NCBI RefSeq assembly: GCF_049651805.1
Contig: NZ_JBASCU010000036.1
Coordinates: forward strand, 8,189 to 72,188
From: Pseudolysinimonas_A sp049651805
Lineage (GTDB): Bacteria > Actinomycetota > Actinomycetes > Actinomycetales > Microbacteriaceae
DNA: 64,000 nucleotides
Reading direction: 5' to 3'
Part shown: positions 50,375 to 59,227 of the stretch, in pieces
Position numbering within the stretch: position 1 is the first letter of the stretch
Layout of the letters: every line of letters starts with the position of its first letter
Notes under the pieces: model-generated
What the model saw: the letters and a program-made list of their open reading frames with translations, nothing else
The model's database searches: none
What the model was told of the DNA's origin: nothing
Made by a program: the position numbers and the translations under genes

Positions 50375-50992
50375 TCAGCGGGCCCGGCTGAGCAGCGTAT
50401 CGACGGCGGCGCGGGCGCGGGCGTAGGGCTCTGCTGAGTCGAACAGCAGCGACGAGTCGTTGGCGGCGTCGAGCAGCGCGCTGATCTCGAAGGCGAGCTG
50501 GGTCGCGTCGATGCCGTCGGCAAGGTCGCCGGTGGCGATCGCTCGGGTGATCGCCTCGGCGAGGAATTCGCGCCAGCGCTTCAGGTTGGCGGCGACTGCA
50601 TCCCGAATCGCACCGGGGCGCGACCGGTACTCGGAGGTGACGGCGGCGAAGAAGCAGCCCCCGGGAAAGACCCGGTTCTGGCTGTAGTCGAGCCACGCGT
50701 CGATGAGAGCACGCAGCCGCGGGAGCCCGGTGGGGGCGGTGAGCGCTGGGGCGATGACGGTGCGCTGAAAGATCTCGGCGGCCGAGGCGACGGTTGCGAG
50801 TTGCAGTTCTTGCTTTGAGCCGAACAGGCCCGCGATGCCGCCCTTGCTCATCGATACCGCCGACGCGAGCCCGCCGATCGACAAGCCGTCGAGACCCGTG
50901 ACGGTGGCGAGGTCGACGGCGACAGCCAAGACGGCCTGCCGGGAGACATCCCCCCGCGCCCGGCGTCCATCGGTCACGGTCATGACATCCAT
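50375..50992 (-). CDS. TetR family regulator
   Basis: 205 residues. HTH: VSRQAVLAVAVDLATVTGLDGLSIGGLASAVSMSKGGIAGLFGSKQELQLATV. The C-terminal domain (FPGGCFFAAVTSEYRSRPGAIRDAVAANLKRWREFL) is the TetR_C group often found near small hydrolases. It is divergent from the alpha/beta hydrolase, and two copies of a 14-nt palindrome lie between the two genes, which is what an autoregulated TetR pair looks like. Confidence 0.92.
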   Translation of the reverse strand: MDVMTVTDGRRARGDVSRQAVLAVAVDLATVTGLDGLSIGGLASAVSMSKGGIAGLFGSKQELQLATVASAAEIFQRTVIAPALTAPTGLPRLRALIDAWLDYSQNRVFPGGCFFAAVTSEYRSRPGAIRDAVAANLKRWREFLAEAITRAIATGDLADGIDATQLAFEISALLDAANDSSLLFDSAEPYARARAAVDTLLSRAR

Positions 50993-51003
50993 CTTGCCCC
51001 TTG

Positions 51004-51044
51004 CGAACGATCGTTCGTTCTGATTATATACGAACGATCGTACG
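51004..51044. promoter_or_regulatory. Duplicated TetR operator in a divergent promoter
   Basis: CGAACGATCGTTCG (51004-51017) is a perfect palindrome, and CGAACGATCGTACG (51031-51044) repeats it with one mismatch, 27 bp centre to centre. TATAAT (reverse strand, 51023-51028) between them is a good -10 for the TetR gene, and TATATA (51025-51030) lies on the other strand for the hydrolase gene. Confidence 0.8.
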
Positions 51045-51060
51045 GATAGATGGAGAAGAC

Positions 51061-51951
51061 ATGGCTTTCGCCCCGCGCGCCGCCCGCACCACCCTGAAGG
51101 CGCTCAGCGTCGTCGCCCCGCCCGTGGCTGCTGAACTCGGTTACCGGGTCTGGCGCAATCTCGGCAGGCCCGAGCGCGTTCGCCCGCATGACGCCGACGT
51201 GCACGCCCGTGCGACGCACGGCACGCTCGATCTCGCCGGAACCCGCGTCGCGACCTACACCTGGGGAGACGGGCCGGAGGTTGTTCTGCTCGTTCACGGG
51301 TGGCGCAGCCGCGCGTCGCGGTTCTCGGCGGTCGTGCGAGAGCTCGAGTCGCCCGAGCGCACGATCGTCGCGTTCGACGCCCCGGGCAACGGCGACTCCG
51401 CGGGAGACTTCGTGACGGTGCTCGACTACGCGCACATCGTCACGCTGCTGAGTGCCCGGTACGGCGGGTTCGACACGATCGTCGCCCACTCGTTCGGGGT
51501 GCTCGCCGCATTCCTCGCGGTGCGTGAAGGGGCGCACACTCGGCGGCTCGTGAGCATTGCGGGGGTGCACGACGTCGGCGAGATTCTCGACGAGTTCGCC
51601 CGCCTCGCCGGCCTCAGCGGCCGGGCCCGCCTCGGGCTTCGCACCCGGATCGAAAAGCGCACCTTCCCCGACGTGACCGACATGTGGCACCGATTCGTCG
51701 CCGAACTCGACCCCGCCGACCTCCGCACCCCGCTGCTCGTCGTGCACGACAGCAGCGACCCGGTGCTCGACCCGCGGCAGTCGGAACTCATCGCCGACGC
51801 GCACAACGGGCCGACCGAGGTGATCCGCACCGACGGGCTCGGGCACGTGCGCATCCTCAGCGACCCGGCGGTGCTGGGAGCTATCGCGCGGTTCGTTTCC
51901 GTGCGACACACCGACACCGAGCGCGAGCCACTTGTCGCCGATCGGCTCTGA
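51061..51951 (+). CDS. Alpha/beta hydrolase
   Basis: 296 residues from ATG 51061, which follows GGAGAAG; the frame is open to 51001 but those bases are operator. The fold is clear: oxyanion region VVLLVHGWRSRASRF, nucleophile elbow VAHSFGVLAAF (A-x-S-x-G), catalytic Asp in LLVVHDSSDPVLDP, and His in GLGHVRIL. It is most like small esterases or lipases; substrate unknown. The TetR at 50375 probably represses it in response to its substrate. Confidence 0.93.
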   Translation: MAFAPRAARTTLKALSVVAPPVAAELGYRVWRNLGRPERVRPHDADVHARATHGTLDLAGTRVATYTWGDGPEVVLLVHGWRSRASRFSAVVRELESPERTIVAFDAPGNGDSAGDFVTVLDYAHIVTLLSARYGGFDTIVAHSFGVLAAFLAVREGAHTRRLVSIAGVHDVGEILDEFARLAGLSGRARLGLRTRIEKRTFPDVTDMWHRFVAELDPADLRTPLLVVHDSSDPVLDPRQSELIADAHNGPTEVIRTDGLGHVRILSDPAVLGAIARFVSVRHTDTEREPLVADRL

Positions 51952-51984
51952 GGGGGTGACGGGGGCCGACCGTAGAGTCCGAGG

Positions 51985-52863
51985 ATGTCGGCATCCCGCT
52001 TCGGACTCCTGTGGGGGTTCGTCGGAGTGCTGGCGTTCTCGCTCACGCTGCCGCTGACGCGCATCGCGGTCGGCGGGCTGTCGCCGCTGTTCATCGGGTC
52101 GGGGCGGGCCGTCGTCGCCGCGCTGCTCGCCGCCCTCGTGCTCGGTATCACCCGGCAGCGCCGGCCGCGAGGGTCGCAGTGGTGGCGGCTCGCGCTCGTC
52201 GCGGCGGGAGTCGTCGCCGGCTTCCCGCTGCTCACCTCGTATGCGCTCACTACGGCATCCGCCAGCCACGGCGCTGTCGTGATCGCACTGCTGCCGGCGG
52301 CGACCGCGGTGTTCGCGGTGTTGCGCGGGCACGAGCGGCCGCCGCTGCCGTTCTGGATCTTCGCCGCCCTCGGTGCCATCGCAGCGGTGGGGTTCGCGTC
52401 ACTGCAGTCCGACGGGTTCGGGCCGCCGGTGTGGACCGACCTGCTGTTCTTCGCCGCCGTGATCGCCGCCGCCCTCGGCTACTCGGAGGGCGCGCTGCTC
52501 TCGCGCGAACTCGGGTCGTGGCAGACCATCTCGTGGGCGCTCGTGCTCGCCGCCCCCGTGATGGCCGTGCTCACGGCGATCGCCTGGGTGCAGCAACCGC
52601 AGGATGCCACGGGCCTCGAGTGGGCGTCGTTCGCCTACCTTGCGGCGATCAGCATGTTTCTGGCGTTCTTCGCCTGGTATCGCGGGCTCGCGATCGGGCC
52701 CGTTGCCCGGGTCAGCCAGGTGCAGCTCGTGCAACCCGTGATGACTCTTGCCTGGGCGGCACTGCTGCTCGGTGAGGAGCTCACGGTGCCGCTTTTGCTC
52801 GGTGGGCTCGTCGTCATCCTCTGCGCCGCGCTCGCCGTGCGGGTGCGGCTTTCGCGGGTCTGA
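51985..52863 (+). CDS. EamA/DMT family transporter
   Basis: 292 residues with ten hydrophobic segments and two EamA repeats (residues about 5-135 and 150-285). The second repeat ends ISMFLAFFAWYRGLAIGPVARVSQVQLVQPVMTLAWAALLLGEEL, the usual family motif. It starts 33 nt after the hydrolase gene and may be in its operon. Members export amino acids, nucleobases or metabolites; substrate not evident. Confidence 0.93.
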   Translation: MSASRFGLLWGFVGVLAFSLTLPLTRIAVGGLSPLFIGSGRAVVAALLAALVLGITRQRRPRGSQWWRLALVAAGVVAGFPLLTSYALTTASASHGAVVIALLPAATAVFAVLRGHERPPLPFWIFAALGAIAAVGFASLQSDGFGPPVWTDLLFFAAVIAAALGYSEGALLSRELGSWQTISWALVLAAPVMAVLTAIAWVQQPQDATGLEWASFAYLAAISMFLAFFAWYRGLAIGPVARVSQVQLVQPVMTLAWAALLLGEELTVPLLLGGLVVILCAALAVRVRLSRV

Positions 52864-52871
52864 ACGCTTCG

Positions 52872-53237
52872 TCAGGCGACGTTCTCGATGAGGTGCAGCT
52901 GCGTGCCGTCGGGATCGACGAGAAAACCTGCTCGCTGCCCCCAAGGCTGCGTCGCCACCGGGTGCAGCCGCGGGTTGCCCGCAGCCTTCTCGGCCACGCC
53001 CGCGTCACGGATCTGTCGATACAGACCGTCGAGATCATCGACGCGGACGCTACACATGAACGAACTCTCTGCGGGCACGAGATCGGGAAACAGGAAGAAC
53101 TCCAACTGAAGGTCCCCGCGGCGCAGAATCAACCAGCCATCGTCCCGATAGCCCGGCGCGAAGCCGAATCCGCTATAGAAAGCGATGGTGTTGTCGAAGT
53201 CGCGAGACGGCAAGTTCGGCACGCTGCGATCGGTCAT
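52872..53237 (-). CDS. VOC family protein (bleomycin-resistance-like)
   Basis: 121 residues, one complete VOC unit of two beta-alpha-beta-beta-beta modules. Sequence PNLPSRDFDNTIAFYSGFGF begins it, with ELFLFPDL in the middle and WGQRAGFLVDPDGTQLHLIE at the end. The pattern is that of the bleomycin-binding (Ble) branch, which sequesters drugs without catalysis; other VOC roles are possible. It is convergent with the EamA gene, with only 8 nt between. Confidence 0.9.
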   Translation of the reverse strand: MTDRSVPNLPSRDFDNTIAFYSGFGFAPGYRDDGWLILRRGDLQLEFFLFPDLVPAESSFMCSVRVDDLDGLYRQIRDAGVAEKAAGNPRLHPVATQPWGQRAGFLVDPDGTQLHLIENVA

Positions 53238-53264
53238 GACGAGAACCTACCCTCGCCGGCAGCC

Positions 53265-54845
53265 CTAGCTTGCGGCGACTTTGAGGGCCGCGGCGAACTC
53301 TCTCGCTCGCGTCAGGCCGGCGTCGAGAGGCGCGACGACTTTCTCGCTGACGACTTTTTCGATCTCGACGAGAAGGCGCTTGCGGGCCTTCCGCCTGCGA
53401 CTCGCGGCGGTGATCGCGCCGAGCACGCCACCGAGAAGACCGAGCAGGATGCCGGCGAGCACGGCTCCGACGATGAGCAGGGTCGGCACCGCCCATCCTT
53501 CGACCTGCGGGATCTCGGGCGCGGGCATCCCGATGCGCGGCAGCAGCGCCGCGGCGAGCAGCCACCCGGCGCCAACGAGCCCCGCCAGCACGACGAGCCA
53601 CTGCAGGATCGCGAAGATCGCCCACCACCACGATCCGCGGGCCGGCAGCTGGGTTCGGGCGATCGCGAGGTCGAGGGCTTCGGGCAGCGTGGCGAGCGCG
53701 GCTTCGGCGTCTGACCTCAGCGTGCTGCGCCAGGTTTCGGTCAGCCCGGCGGCTGCGGTGTCGGCGAACTCGCGCACCGCGATGGATGCCTTCGCCTTCG
53801 CGGCGGCGTTCGGCGGCGGCAGGCTCGAGCGGTGCACGGAGGGGTCGCCGCTCGTGCGCCTCGCCCCGAGTCCAAGGCGCGTAAGCGGGTCGGCGCGCAC
53901 CCGCGCGATCCACGAAACGACGGGCCACCCCGTCGCCTGGGCGGAGCGTTTGCGGTACGACCCCGCGACGGCTCGGGCGACGACGTCTGCCCCGGCCGCC
54001 ACACCGACCTCCTCGAGGAGATGCGCCCGGGCGCGGGAGTCGATGCGCCCCACGATGCCCGGCGAGTCGAGCCGATCGGCGAGGGCGGCGACATCGGCGG
54101 CGAGCCGGGCATCCCGGACGCTGCGGGCGGCGGCGAGGTCGCCGATCGCCTTCCGCACCGCGAGGAGGCCGTGGCCGGTGCGGGCGCTCGCGGGCAGCAC
54201 CGTCGCCTTCGGGATGCCGTCGCGGTCGACGATCTGTTTCAGCGACGCGACGACCTTCGGCACATCACCCGGGGCCAGCAGGTCGACCTGGTTGAGCACG
54301 ATGAGGGTCACCTCGGAGTGCCGGGCGTGCGGGGTGATGAACTGCGCGTGCAGCACGTCGTCGGCGTACTTCTGCGGGTCGACCACCCAGATGAGCGCGT
54401 CGACCTGAGCCGCCAGGCGTTCGGCGATCGCCCGGTTGCCGGCCTCGATCGAGTCGAAGTCGGGAAGGTCGAGCAGCACCAGTTGCCGCGCCCGCGGGTC
54501 GAGGAGTTCGTCGCGCACGACGCGCTCGCGCACCTCGAGCCAGTCGAGCAGGTCGACTGCGCCCTCGGCATCCCAGGTGACGGCCAGGGCTTGGGATGTC
54601 GTCGGCCGCCGCACGTGGGTACGCGCGACCTCGGCGCCGACGAGCGCGTTGACGAGACTCGACTTGCCCGACCCGGTCGCTCCGAACACCCCGACAACCG
54701 TGGAGCCGGGGGAGAGTTCGCGCCGTCGCGACGCCCGAGTCAGCACGGCATCCGCTTCGGTCGCGAGCGCCGCCGGGATGTTGTCGCCCCCGGCTGCACG
54801 CAGGGTACGGAGTGCGGCGAGCCGGTCGTCGAGTGAGACGCTCAC
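53265..54845 (-). CDS. Dynamin-like GTPase with C-terminal membrane helices (A)
   Basis: 526 residues. G1 is GVFGATGSGKSSLVNAL (about residue 51-67), switch Thr in RRPTTSQ, G3 LLDLPDFDS and G4 LNQVDLL. A helical middle follows, then two membrane helices about 405-430 and 445-475 (WLVVLAGLVGAGWLLAAALL and VPTLLIVGAVLAGILLGLLGGVLGAITAA) and a basic tail. The G-domain resembles 50S-binding/YfjP-type and bacterial dynamin-like GTPases. The ATG overlaps the next GTPase gene by 4 nt, so the two are made together and may form a hetero-oligomer on the membrane. Confidence 0.85.
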   Translation of the reverse strand: MSVSLDDRLAALRTLRAAGGDNIPAALATEADAVLTRASRRRELSPGSTVVGVFGATGSGKSSLVNALVGAEVARTHVRRPTTSQALAVTWDAEGAVDLLDWLEVRERVVRDELLDPRARQLVLLDLPDFDSIEAGNRAIAERLAAQVDALIWVVDPQKYADDVLHAQFITPHARHSEVTLIVLNQVDLLAPGDVPKVVASLKQIVDRDGIPKATVLPASARTGHGLLAVRKAIGDLAAARSVRDARLAADVAALADRLDSPGIVGRIDSRARAHLLEEVGVAAGADVVARAVAGSYRKRSAQATGWPVVSWIARVRADPLTRLGLGARRTSGDPSVHRSSLPPPNAAAKAKASIAVREFADTAAAGLTETWRSTLRSDAEAALATLPEALDLAIARTQLPARGSWWWAIFAILQWLVVLAGLVGAGWLLAAALLPRIGMPAPEIPQVEGWAVPTLLIVGAVLAGILLGLLGGVLGAITAASRRRKARKRLLVEIEKVVSEKVVAPLDAGLTRAREFAAALKVAAS

Positions 54846-56590
54846 GAGGCGGCCGCGCGCACGTCGTCGAGCAGCGCCCGGGATTCGCGGCGCAGCGACT
54901 CGGGGGCGGAGCCGAATCGCAACTGATCAAGCGCTGCCGTCACCCGCGCACGCTCGGTGTCGAACACCCCCTGCACCCGCTCCTGCAGGTCGCGGCGAGC
55001 TTCCGCGGCGAGGCGGCGCACGGCATCCTCACCGAACACCGTCTCGAGCAGCTTCTGGCCGAGCACCGCCGACCCGCCCGCGATCAGGATCTCGCCGCCG
55101 GTGAGGCCGCCGGTCGAGGCGAACACGACGATCATCAGGGCGACCGTCATCACGTTGAGACCGGCAGAGAGCACGCGCGCCTTGATGCGCTTGTTGCCCG
55201 CGTTGTCGCGCACGAGTTGTAGCAGCGCGCCCTGCCACTCGCGGATCATCGCTGCCGCGCCGTCGGTGAAGGTTGCGCTTTGCGCCGCGAGTTCCGGATG
55301 CTTCTCGGCGATCGTGCGGCCCGCGGCGGTGCGCTGCAGGCCCGCCCAGGTCGCCGCAGCGGCGCGGCCGCCCTCGTCGACGATGACGGCGTGCAGTCCG
55401 CTCTCGATCTGGGTCTCGACCTCGACGACCGGACTCGGCTTCCCGAGAACCCACGCGGTGACGCTGTCGCGGGTGCGCGAGAACCACGACTCGACCTTGC
55501 GGAAGAAGTCGGTCGTTCCCACGAAGTCCTGCCAGCGGGCGAGCACCTCGCCGCGTAGCAGCGCCCCGTCGCGGGTGGCCTCGTCGACGGCATCCACGGC
55601 CGCCTGGAAGTCGGCGGATGCCATCGCGTCGACGCTGGCGATCCAGTCGAGCTGGGCTTGGCGGGCGTCGGCGATCGTGGCGACTCGGCGGTCGAGGTCT
55701 TCGATCGCGCCGCCGAGGGTGCGGGCCGCGATGCGGGTGCGTTCGGCCCGGTCGCCGGCGATGGCGCTGAGCCAGTTCTTCGGTTCCGCGACGGCGTCGG
55801 CGGGCAGCATCCCGAGGTCGTCGAGCGGTTGCTCGTCGATCACGAAGACGGGGGCGTCGAGGTTGCGCTTCTTCAGCATCGCGGTGAGGTCGGGCAGAAC
55901 TTCGTCGGCCGCGCCCGGCGGCACCCGGTTGAGGATGACGGCGACCGTGATCGACCGGGCCGCGGCGCCGTCGAGCAGCTTCCACGGCACCGCGTCGGCG
56001 TAGCGGTTGGCGGTCGTGACGAACACCCAGAGGTCGGCGGCGGCGAGCAGTTGCGCGGCGAGGGCGCGGTTGTCTTCGGCGACGGAGTCGATGTCGGGCG
56101 CGTCGATGATCGCGAGCGAGTTCGGCACCGCGTCGTGCGCGAGCAGCATGAGCTCGTGGATGCGGGACGCCGCGGGGGAGTCGCCGGCCGCGGATGCCGG
56201 GGTGCCGGGGCTGCTGAGCGTGCCGCGCACGCGCGCGAGCCCGGGCAGGATGCGGTCCGACGCGAACCATCCGGCATCCGCCGGTGCGTGCACGAGAATC
56301 GGCTGCCGCGTCGTCGGCCGGATCACCCCGACCCGCGTCAGCGGCGTGCCGACGAGGGCGTTCACGATCGTCGATTTGCCCGACCCCGTCGACCCGCCGA
56401 CGACCGCGAGCAACGGGGCGTCGAGGTCGGCGAGGCGCGGGCGGATGTAGTCGTCGATCTGCCGCACCGCCGCCGCCGCGTTCTCGCGGTGCTCGGCCGC
56501 TCCGTCGAGGGGCAGGTCGAGTCCCGCGTCGGCGAGGGATGCGCGCAGGCGCTCCAGCGACACGATCGCGGGGGCTCGAGCGTCGGTCAC
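54842..56590 (-). CDS. Dynamin-like GTPase with C-terminal membrane segment (B)
   Basis: 582 residues. G1 is VVGGSTGSGKSTIVNALVG (about residue 62-80), switch Thr in RPTTRQPI, G3 IIDAPDIDSV. The G4 position reads LNRVPPG instead of NKxD, so the guanine specificity loop is altered. A long helical stalk (about 250-480) is followed by a hydrophobic hairpin (MTVALMIVVFASTGGLTGGEILIAGG, about 500-525) and a coiled C-terminus. The design matches bacterial dynamin-like proteins such as DynA/DynB or IniA/IniC, which shape or repair membranes. Confidence 0.85.
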   Translation of the reverse strand: MTDARAPAIVSLERLRASLADAGLDLPLDGAAEHRENAAAAVRQIDDYIRPRLADLDAPLLAVVGGSTGSGKSTIVNALVGTPLTRVGVIRPTTRQPILVHAPADAGWFASDRILPGLARVRGTLSSPGTPASAAGDSPAASRIHELMLLAHDAVPNSLAIIDAPDIDSVAEDNRALAAQLLAAADLWVFVTTANRYADAVPWKLLDGAAARSITVAVILNRVPPGAADEVLPDLTAMLKKRNLDAPVFVIDEQPLDDLGMLPADAVAEPKNWLSAIAGDRAERTRIAARTLGGAIEDLDRRVATIADARQAQLDWIASVDAMASADFQAAVDAVDEATRDGALLRGEVLARWQDFVGTTDFFRKVESWFSRTRDSVTAWVLGKPSPVVEVETQIESGLHAVIVDEGGRAAAATWAGLQRTAAGRTIAEKHPELAAQSATFTDGAAAMIREWQGALLQLVRDNAGNKRIKARVLSAGLNVMTVALMIVVFASTGGLTGGEILIAGGSAVLGQKLLETVFGEDAVRRLAAEARRDLQERVQGVFDTERARVTAALDQLRFGSAPESLRRESRALLDDVRAAAS

Positions 56591-56628
56591 GAGTCCAGCT
56601 TGCCGGTCGGTGCGGCTTCCGACGCTCC

Positions 56629-56681
56629 ATCCGCGACAATTCGTCCTCGTCGATGATCCATCCGCGCAAAAAGTCGCGGAT
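56629..56681. repeat. 53-nt palindromic repeat, copy D
   Basis: Begins ATCCGCGACAATTCG and ends CGCAAAAAGTCGCGGAT. It lies in the 182-bp gap between the dynamin gene start and the end of the membrane protein at 56773, both on the minus strand. Same length and arms as A-C; the loop differs. Confidence 0.85.
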
Positions 56682-56772
56682 CGAGTCGTCGCGGCGGCGA
56701 CCTCGTTGTGGCTGACGCCGTCAAGAAACGGTTGGGTGCGGCGTCGGGATCCCGCCTTCCCGTTCCGACTCC

Positions 56773-57258
56773 CTACTCGGTTACCCCCAGCTCGGCCGGG
56801 TCCACGCCCTGGACCGTGAACGTCCCGATGACGTTGCCGTCCTTGTCGTACAGCGGGATCTTCCGGTCTTCGGTCGGCGGGTGCTCCTCAAGCCACTCCG
56901 CGACCTCTTCCGGGGAGGCGAAAACGGGGGCGAGGTCGGTGCTCAAGATGTAGCCGACAACGCCGTCGTCGCCGACAGCGAGGGTCAGGTCGGGCTCGAT
57001 GACCGTTCCGTTGGCAGGGTCTTCGACGCGACCATCGGCGGGGCCGTACGTCTGTCCCTGCTCATTAGTCGGCCACGCCATGAGAGCGCCCGCAGTCGTT
57101 CCACCGCCCACCACGAGGAGGGCGATGCCAGCTGCCACCACGCGGTGACGCCGGCGGCGCGACACCTTGCGGCGGTCGATCGCGTCGTGGACGCTCGACG
57201 CCATTCGCTCGAGCTCAGCCTCAGAAAGCAGATCGAATCGCGAAGTCATGTCGCGCAT
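56773..57258 (-). CDS. Membrane protein paired with an ECF-like sigma factor
   Basis: 161 residues. A 35-residue cytosolic N-terminus (LSEAELERMASSVHDAIDRRK) is followed by RRRRHR and one membrane helix (VVAAGIALLVVGGGTTAGALM, about 40-60), then an outer domain of about 95 residues (LTLAVGDDGVVGYILSTDLAP and a C-terminal DKDGNVIGTFTVQG). The start lies one base after the sigma stop, the usual arrangement of an anti-sigma partner, but no HxxxCxxC zinc motif of ZAS anti-sigmas is seen. The role as a regulator is inferred from position. Codon use is slightly relaxed. Confidence 0.78.
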   Translation of the reverse strand: MRDMTSRFDLLSEAELERMASSVHDAIDRRKVSRRRRHRVVAAGIALLVVGGGTTAGALMAWPTNEQGQTYGPADGRVEDPANGTVIEPDLTLAVGDDGVVGYILSTDLAPVFASPEEVAEWLEEHPPTEDRKIPLYDKDGNVIGTFTVQGVDPAELGVTE

Positions 57259-57259
57259 C

Positions 57260-57835
57260 TCATTTTCCTCTCAGCAAAGTGATCTCGTCACGGAGCCGTC
57301 CTCGAAGGCGCGCCAGGCGACCGCGGAGAGCCGCGTGAGTAATGCCGATCTCGTGGGCTGCCTCGGCGTACGACAAGTCGCCATCCACGCAGAGCGAATA
57401 GATCTTCTGGTCGATGTCAGAAAGCGACTGAACGGCTCGGTCGACTGCTTCCATGAAGAGGGTGGTTTCGACTGCCGTTGCGGTGGCATCGTTCGCGGAC
57501 GCTCCGTCAGCATCGACCAAAGCTTCAGAGTGCCTTCTGCGCCGAGCGCGCTGAGCGTTCAGAGATCGGAATCGTGCGGTTGCAAGCAGCCACGGGACCA
57601 ATGAGTCGCTGATGAGCACGTCGCGGCGGCGCTCCCACAAGATCACGAACGTGTCTTGCACGACCTCTTCGGCGTCTGTCCGATTCCGCAGCCGGGAGAC
57701 CGCGTAGGCGAACACGGTGGTGGCGTGACGACGGAAGAGCACGTCGAGCGCTCTGCCGTTACCTTCGCCGAGACGATCGACCAGAGCGCGGTCGCTGATC
57801 GCGTTCTTCGCCTCGTTCTCAGTGTGCTGAAGCAT
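57260..57835 (-). CDS. ECF-type RNA polymerase sigma factor
   Basis: 191 residues. Region 2: ALDVLFRRHATTVFAYAVSRLRNRTDAEEVVQDTFVILWE, about 25-68. Region 4: LSDIDQKIYSLCVDGDLSYAEAAHEIGITHAALRGRLARLRGRL, about 140-185. It directs polymerase to a small regulon, probably including its own gene. Its membrane partner follows one base after its stop. The 90-bp upstream gap to the hipA end has GGAATCC near 57900 on the minus strand, a weak ECF -35 look-alike, without a good -10. Confidence 0.92.
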   Translation of the reverse strand: MLQHTENEAKNAISDRALVDRLGEGNGRALDVLFRRHATTVFAYAVSRLRNRTDAEEVVQDTFVILWERRRDVLISDSLVPWLLATARFRSLNAQRARRRRHSEALVDADGASANDATATAVETTLFMEAVDRAVQSLSDIDQKIYSLCVDGDLSYAEAAHEIGITHAALRGRLARLRGRLRDEITLLRGK

Positions 57836-57925
57836 GGGGCCCTGTCCGTCGAAGTCGCGCTCGTACTAGGTAATCTCCGCCATGGCCGATTCGTCACAGG
57901 ATTCCTTCCGGTGCTGACAATCGAG

Positions 57926-59227
57926 TCAGCGTCGAAGTGCGTTCGCGAGGTGGTCGTCGGCGACCCCCGCCGCGATCTCGTCGGGGACGCCGCTCCACTT
58001 GGCGAACGAGCCCCATCGCCCCACGGCATCCAGTACTTCGTCGAGGATCGCGCGTGACGCTTCGATCCCGAACCGTTCCGCCACTTCGAGGATGTCGCCA
58101 CGGGCGATCCCCTCGAACCGCCCGTTGACGCTCATGAGGTGCTGGTGCACCCACTGGGATTCGGAGTTGTAGGCGTAGGTGACGTCGTAGGCGGGGGCGA
58201 GCTGCCATCCACTCTTCGGGTCGAAGAGAAACGAGAAGTTCTTCGAGTGGTCGTCGCAGTTGGCGGCGGCGACGTTGAAGATCATGCGGCGCCAGGCTTG
58301 TTCCATCGCGGCGGGGCCGAGGTTGAGCCGCTGCACCTGCGTTAGGTATTGGGAGTAGTCGTTGGTGGCGACCTGGTTGTAGTCGACGCCGGCGATTCCG
58401 CAGAGGGTCTGCAGGTGGATCTTCTCGCCGTCGCTCGACCGGTCGAACCGGCGGGTCATGAAGTGCGCCCGGCCGTTCTCTTCGAGCAGGCGCGTGGGGG
58501 CCATGGTGATTCCGGCATCCCGGGCCATCAGCGAGTAGGCGTACTCGACGCGTCCGAAGTTCTCGGTTGCGCCGAGCCGCTTGTCGGTGCGCACGCCGTC
58601 GAACTTCAGCAGCCACGGCTCGAAGCCCGCGACCGGGGGAACGTGGCCCGACCGCAGCTCGTCGGTGTCGGGGTTGAAGTTGAGGATCGCCTTGGCTCGC
58701 GCTCCGCCCGCGCTCGTGCCCACGTTGATGATGCGCTGTAACGACTCCGCCGAATCGGATGCTGTGGCGAGCGAGCCTTCGACGGCGGCTCGAGCGGTGG
58801 TGATCAGCTCCGCGAGGTCGACGCTCGTCGGCACCGGGGTGTGCGGTGCGCGGTCCGGTCGGTACTCGAGCGCTCCCATGCCGCGGGGGCCGAGATAGGC
58901 GAGCCGATCGAGTGCGGTCGCTTCGCCGGCATCCAGCCCCTGTTTGCTGAGGTGCGCGTCGACGATCGCGTTGCCGAACCGGTCGGGCAGCGAGTCGGCG
59001 ATCATCGGGGGCAGCCCGTGGAAGGTCTCGGGGTTGAGCCCCGGGAAGGTGAACGTGCGGCGGCGGTCGTCGATCGGCATCAGCTCGGGGGCGAGATCGA
59101 GGCGGCGGCGCTTCCACGCGGGCTCGTACTCGAAGGTGTAGGAGCCGCGGGTGCCGGCGGCGGCGATCGCGCCGACCCGCTCGCCCCAGGCGAGCACCTC
59201 GACGACCCTCACGTGTTGCCAGGGCAT
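57926..59227 (-). CDS. hipA: HipA family serine/threonine kinase toxin
   Basis: 433 residues from ATG 59227, which shares a base with the hipB stop (TGATG). HipA phosphorylates a target such as glutamyl-tRNA synthetase and arrests growth. Visible kinase features are FEPWLLKFDG (ATP lysine region), NCDDHSKNFSFLF with the catalytic Asp and the metal-binding Asn, and APAYDVTYAY (DFG-like Asp). The N-terminal segment (PGLNPETFHGLPPMIADSLPDRFGN) is the HipA_N couple domain. Full length, so apparently active. Confidence 0.94.
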   Translation of the reverse strand: MPWQHVRVVEVLAWGERVGAIAAAGTRGSYTFEYEPAWKRRRLDLAPELMPIDDRRRTFTFPGLNPETFHGLPPMIADSLPDRFGNAIVDAHLSKQGLDAGEATALDRLAYLGPRGMGALEYRPDRAPHTPVPTSVDLAELITTARAAVEGSLATASDSAESLQRIINVGTSAGGARAKAILNFNPDTDELRSGHVPPVAGFEPWLLKFDGVRTDKRLGATENFGRVEYAYSLMARDAGITMAPTRLLEENGRAHFMTRRFDRSSDGEKIHLQTLCGIAGVDYNQVATNDYSQYLTQVQRLNLGPAAMEQAWRRMIFNVAAANCDDHSKNFSFLFDPKSGWQLAPAYDVTYAYNSESQWVHQHLMSVNGRFEGIARGDILEVAERFGIEASRAILDEVLDAVGRWGSFAKWSGVPDEIAAGVADDHLANALRR

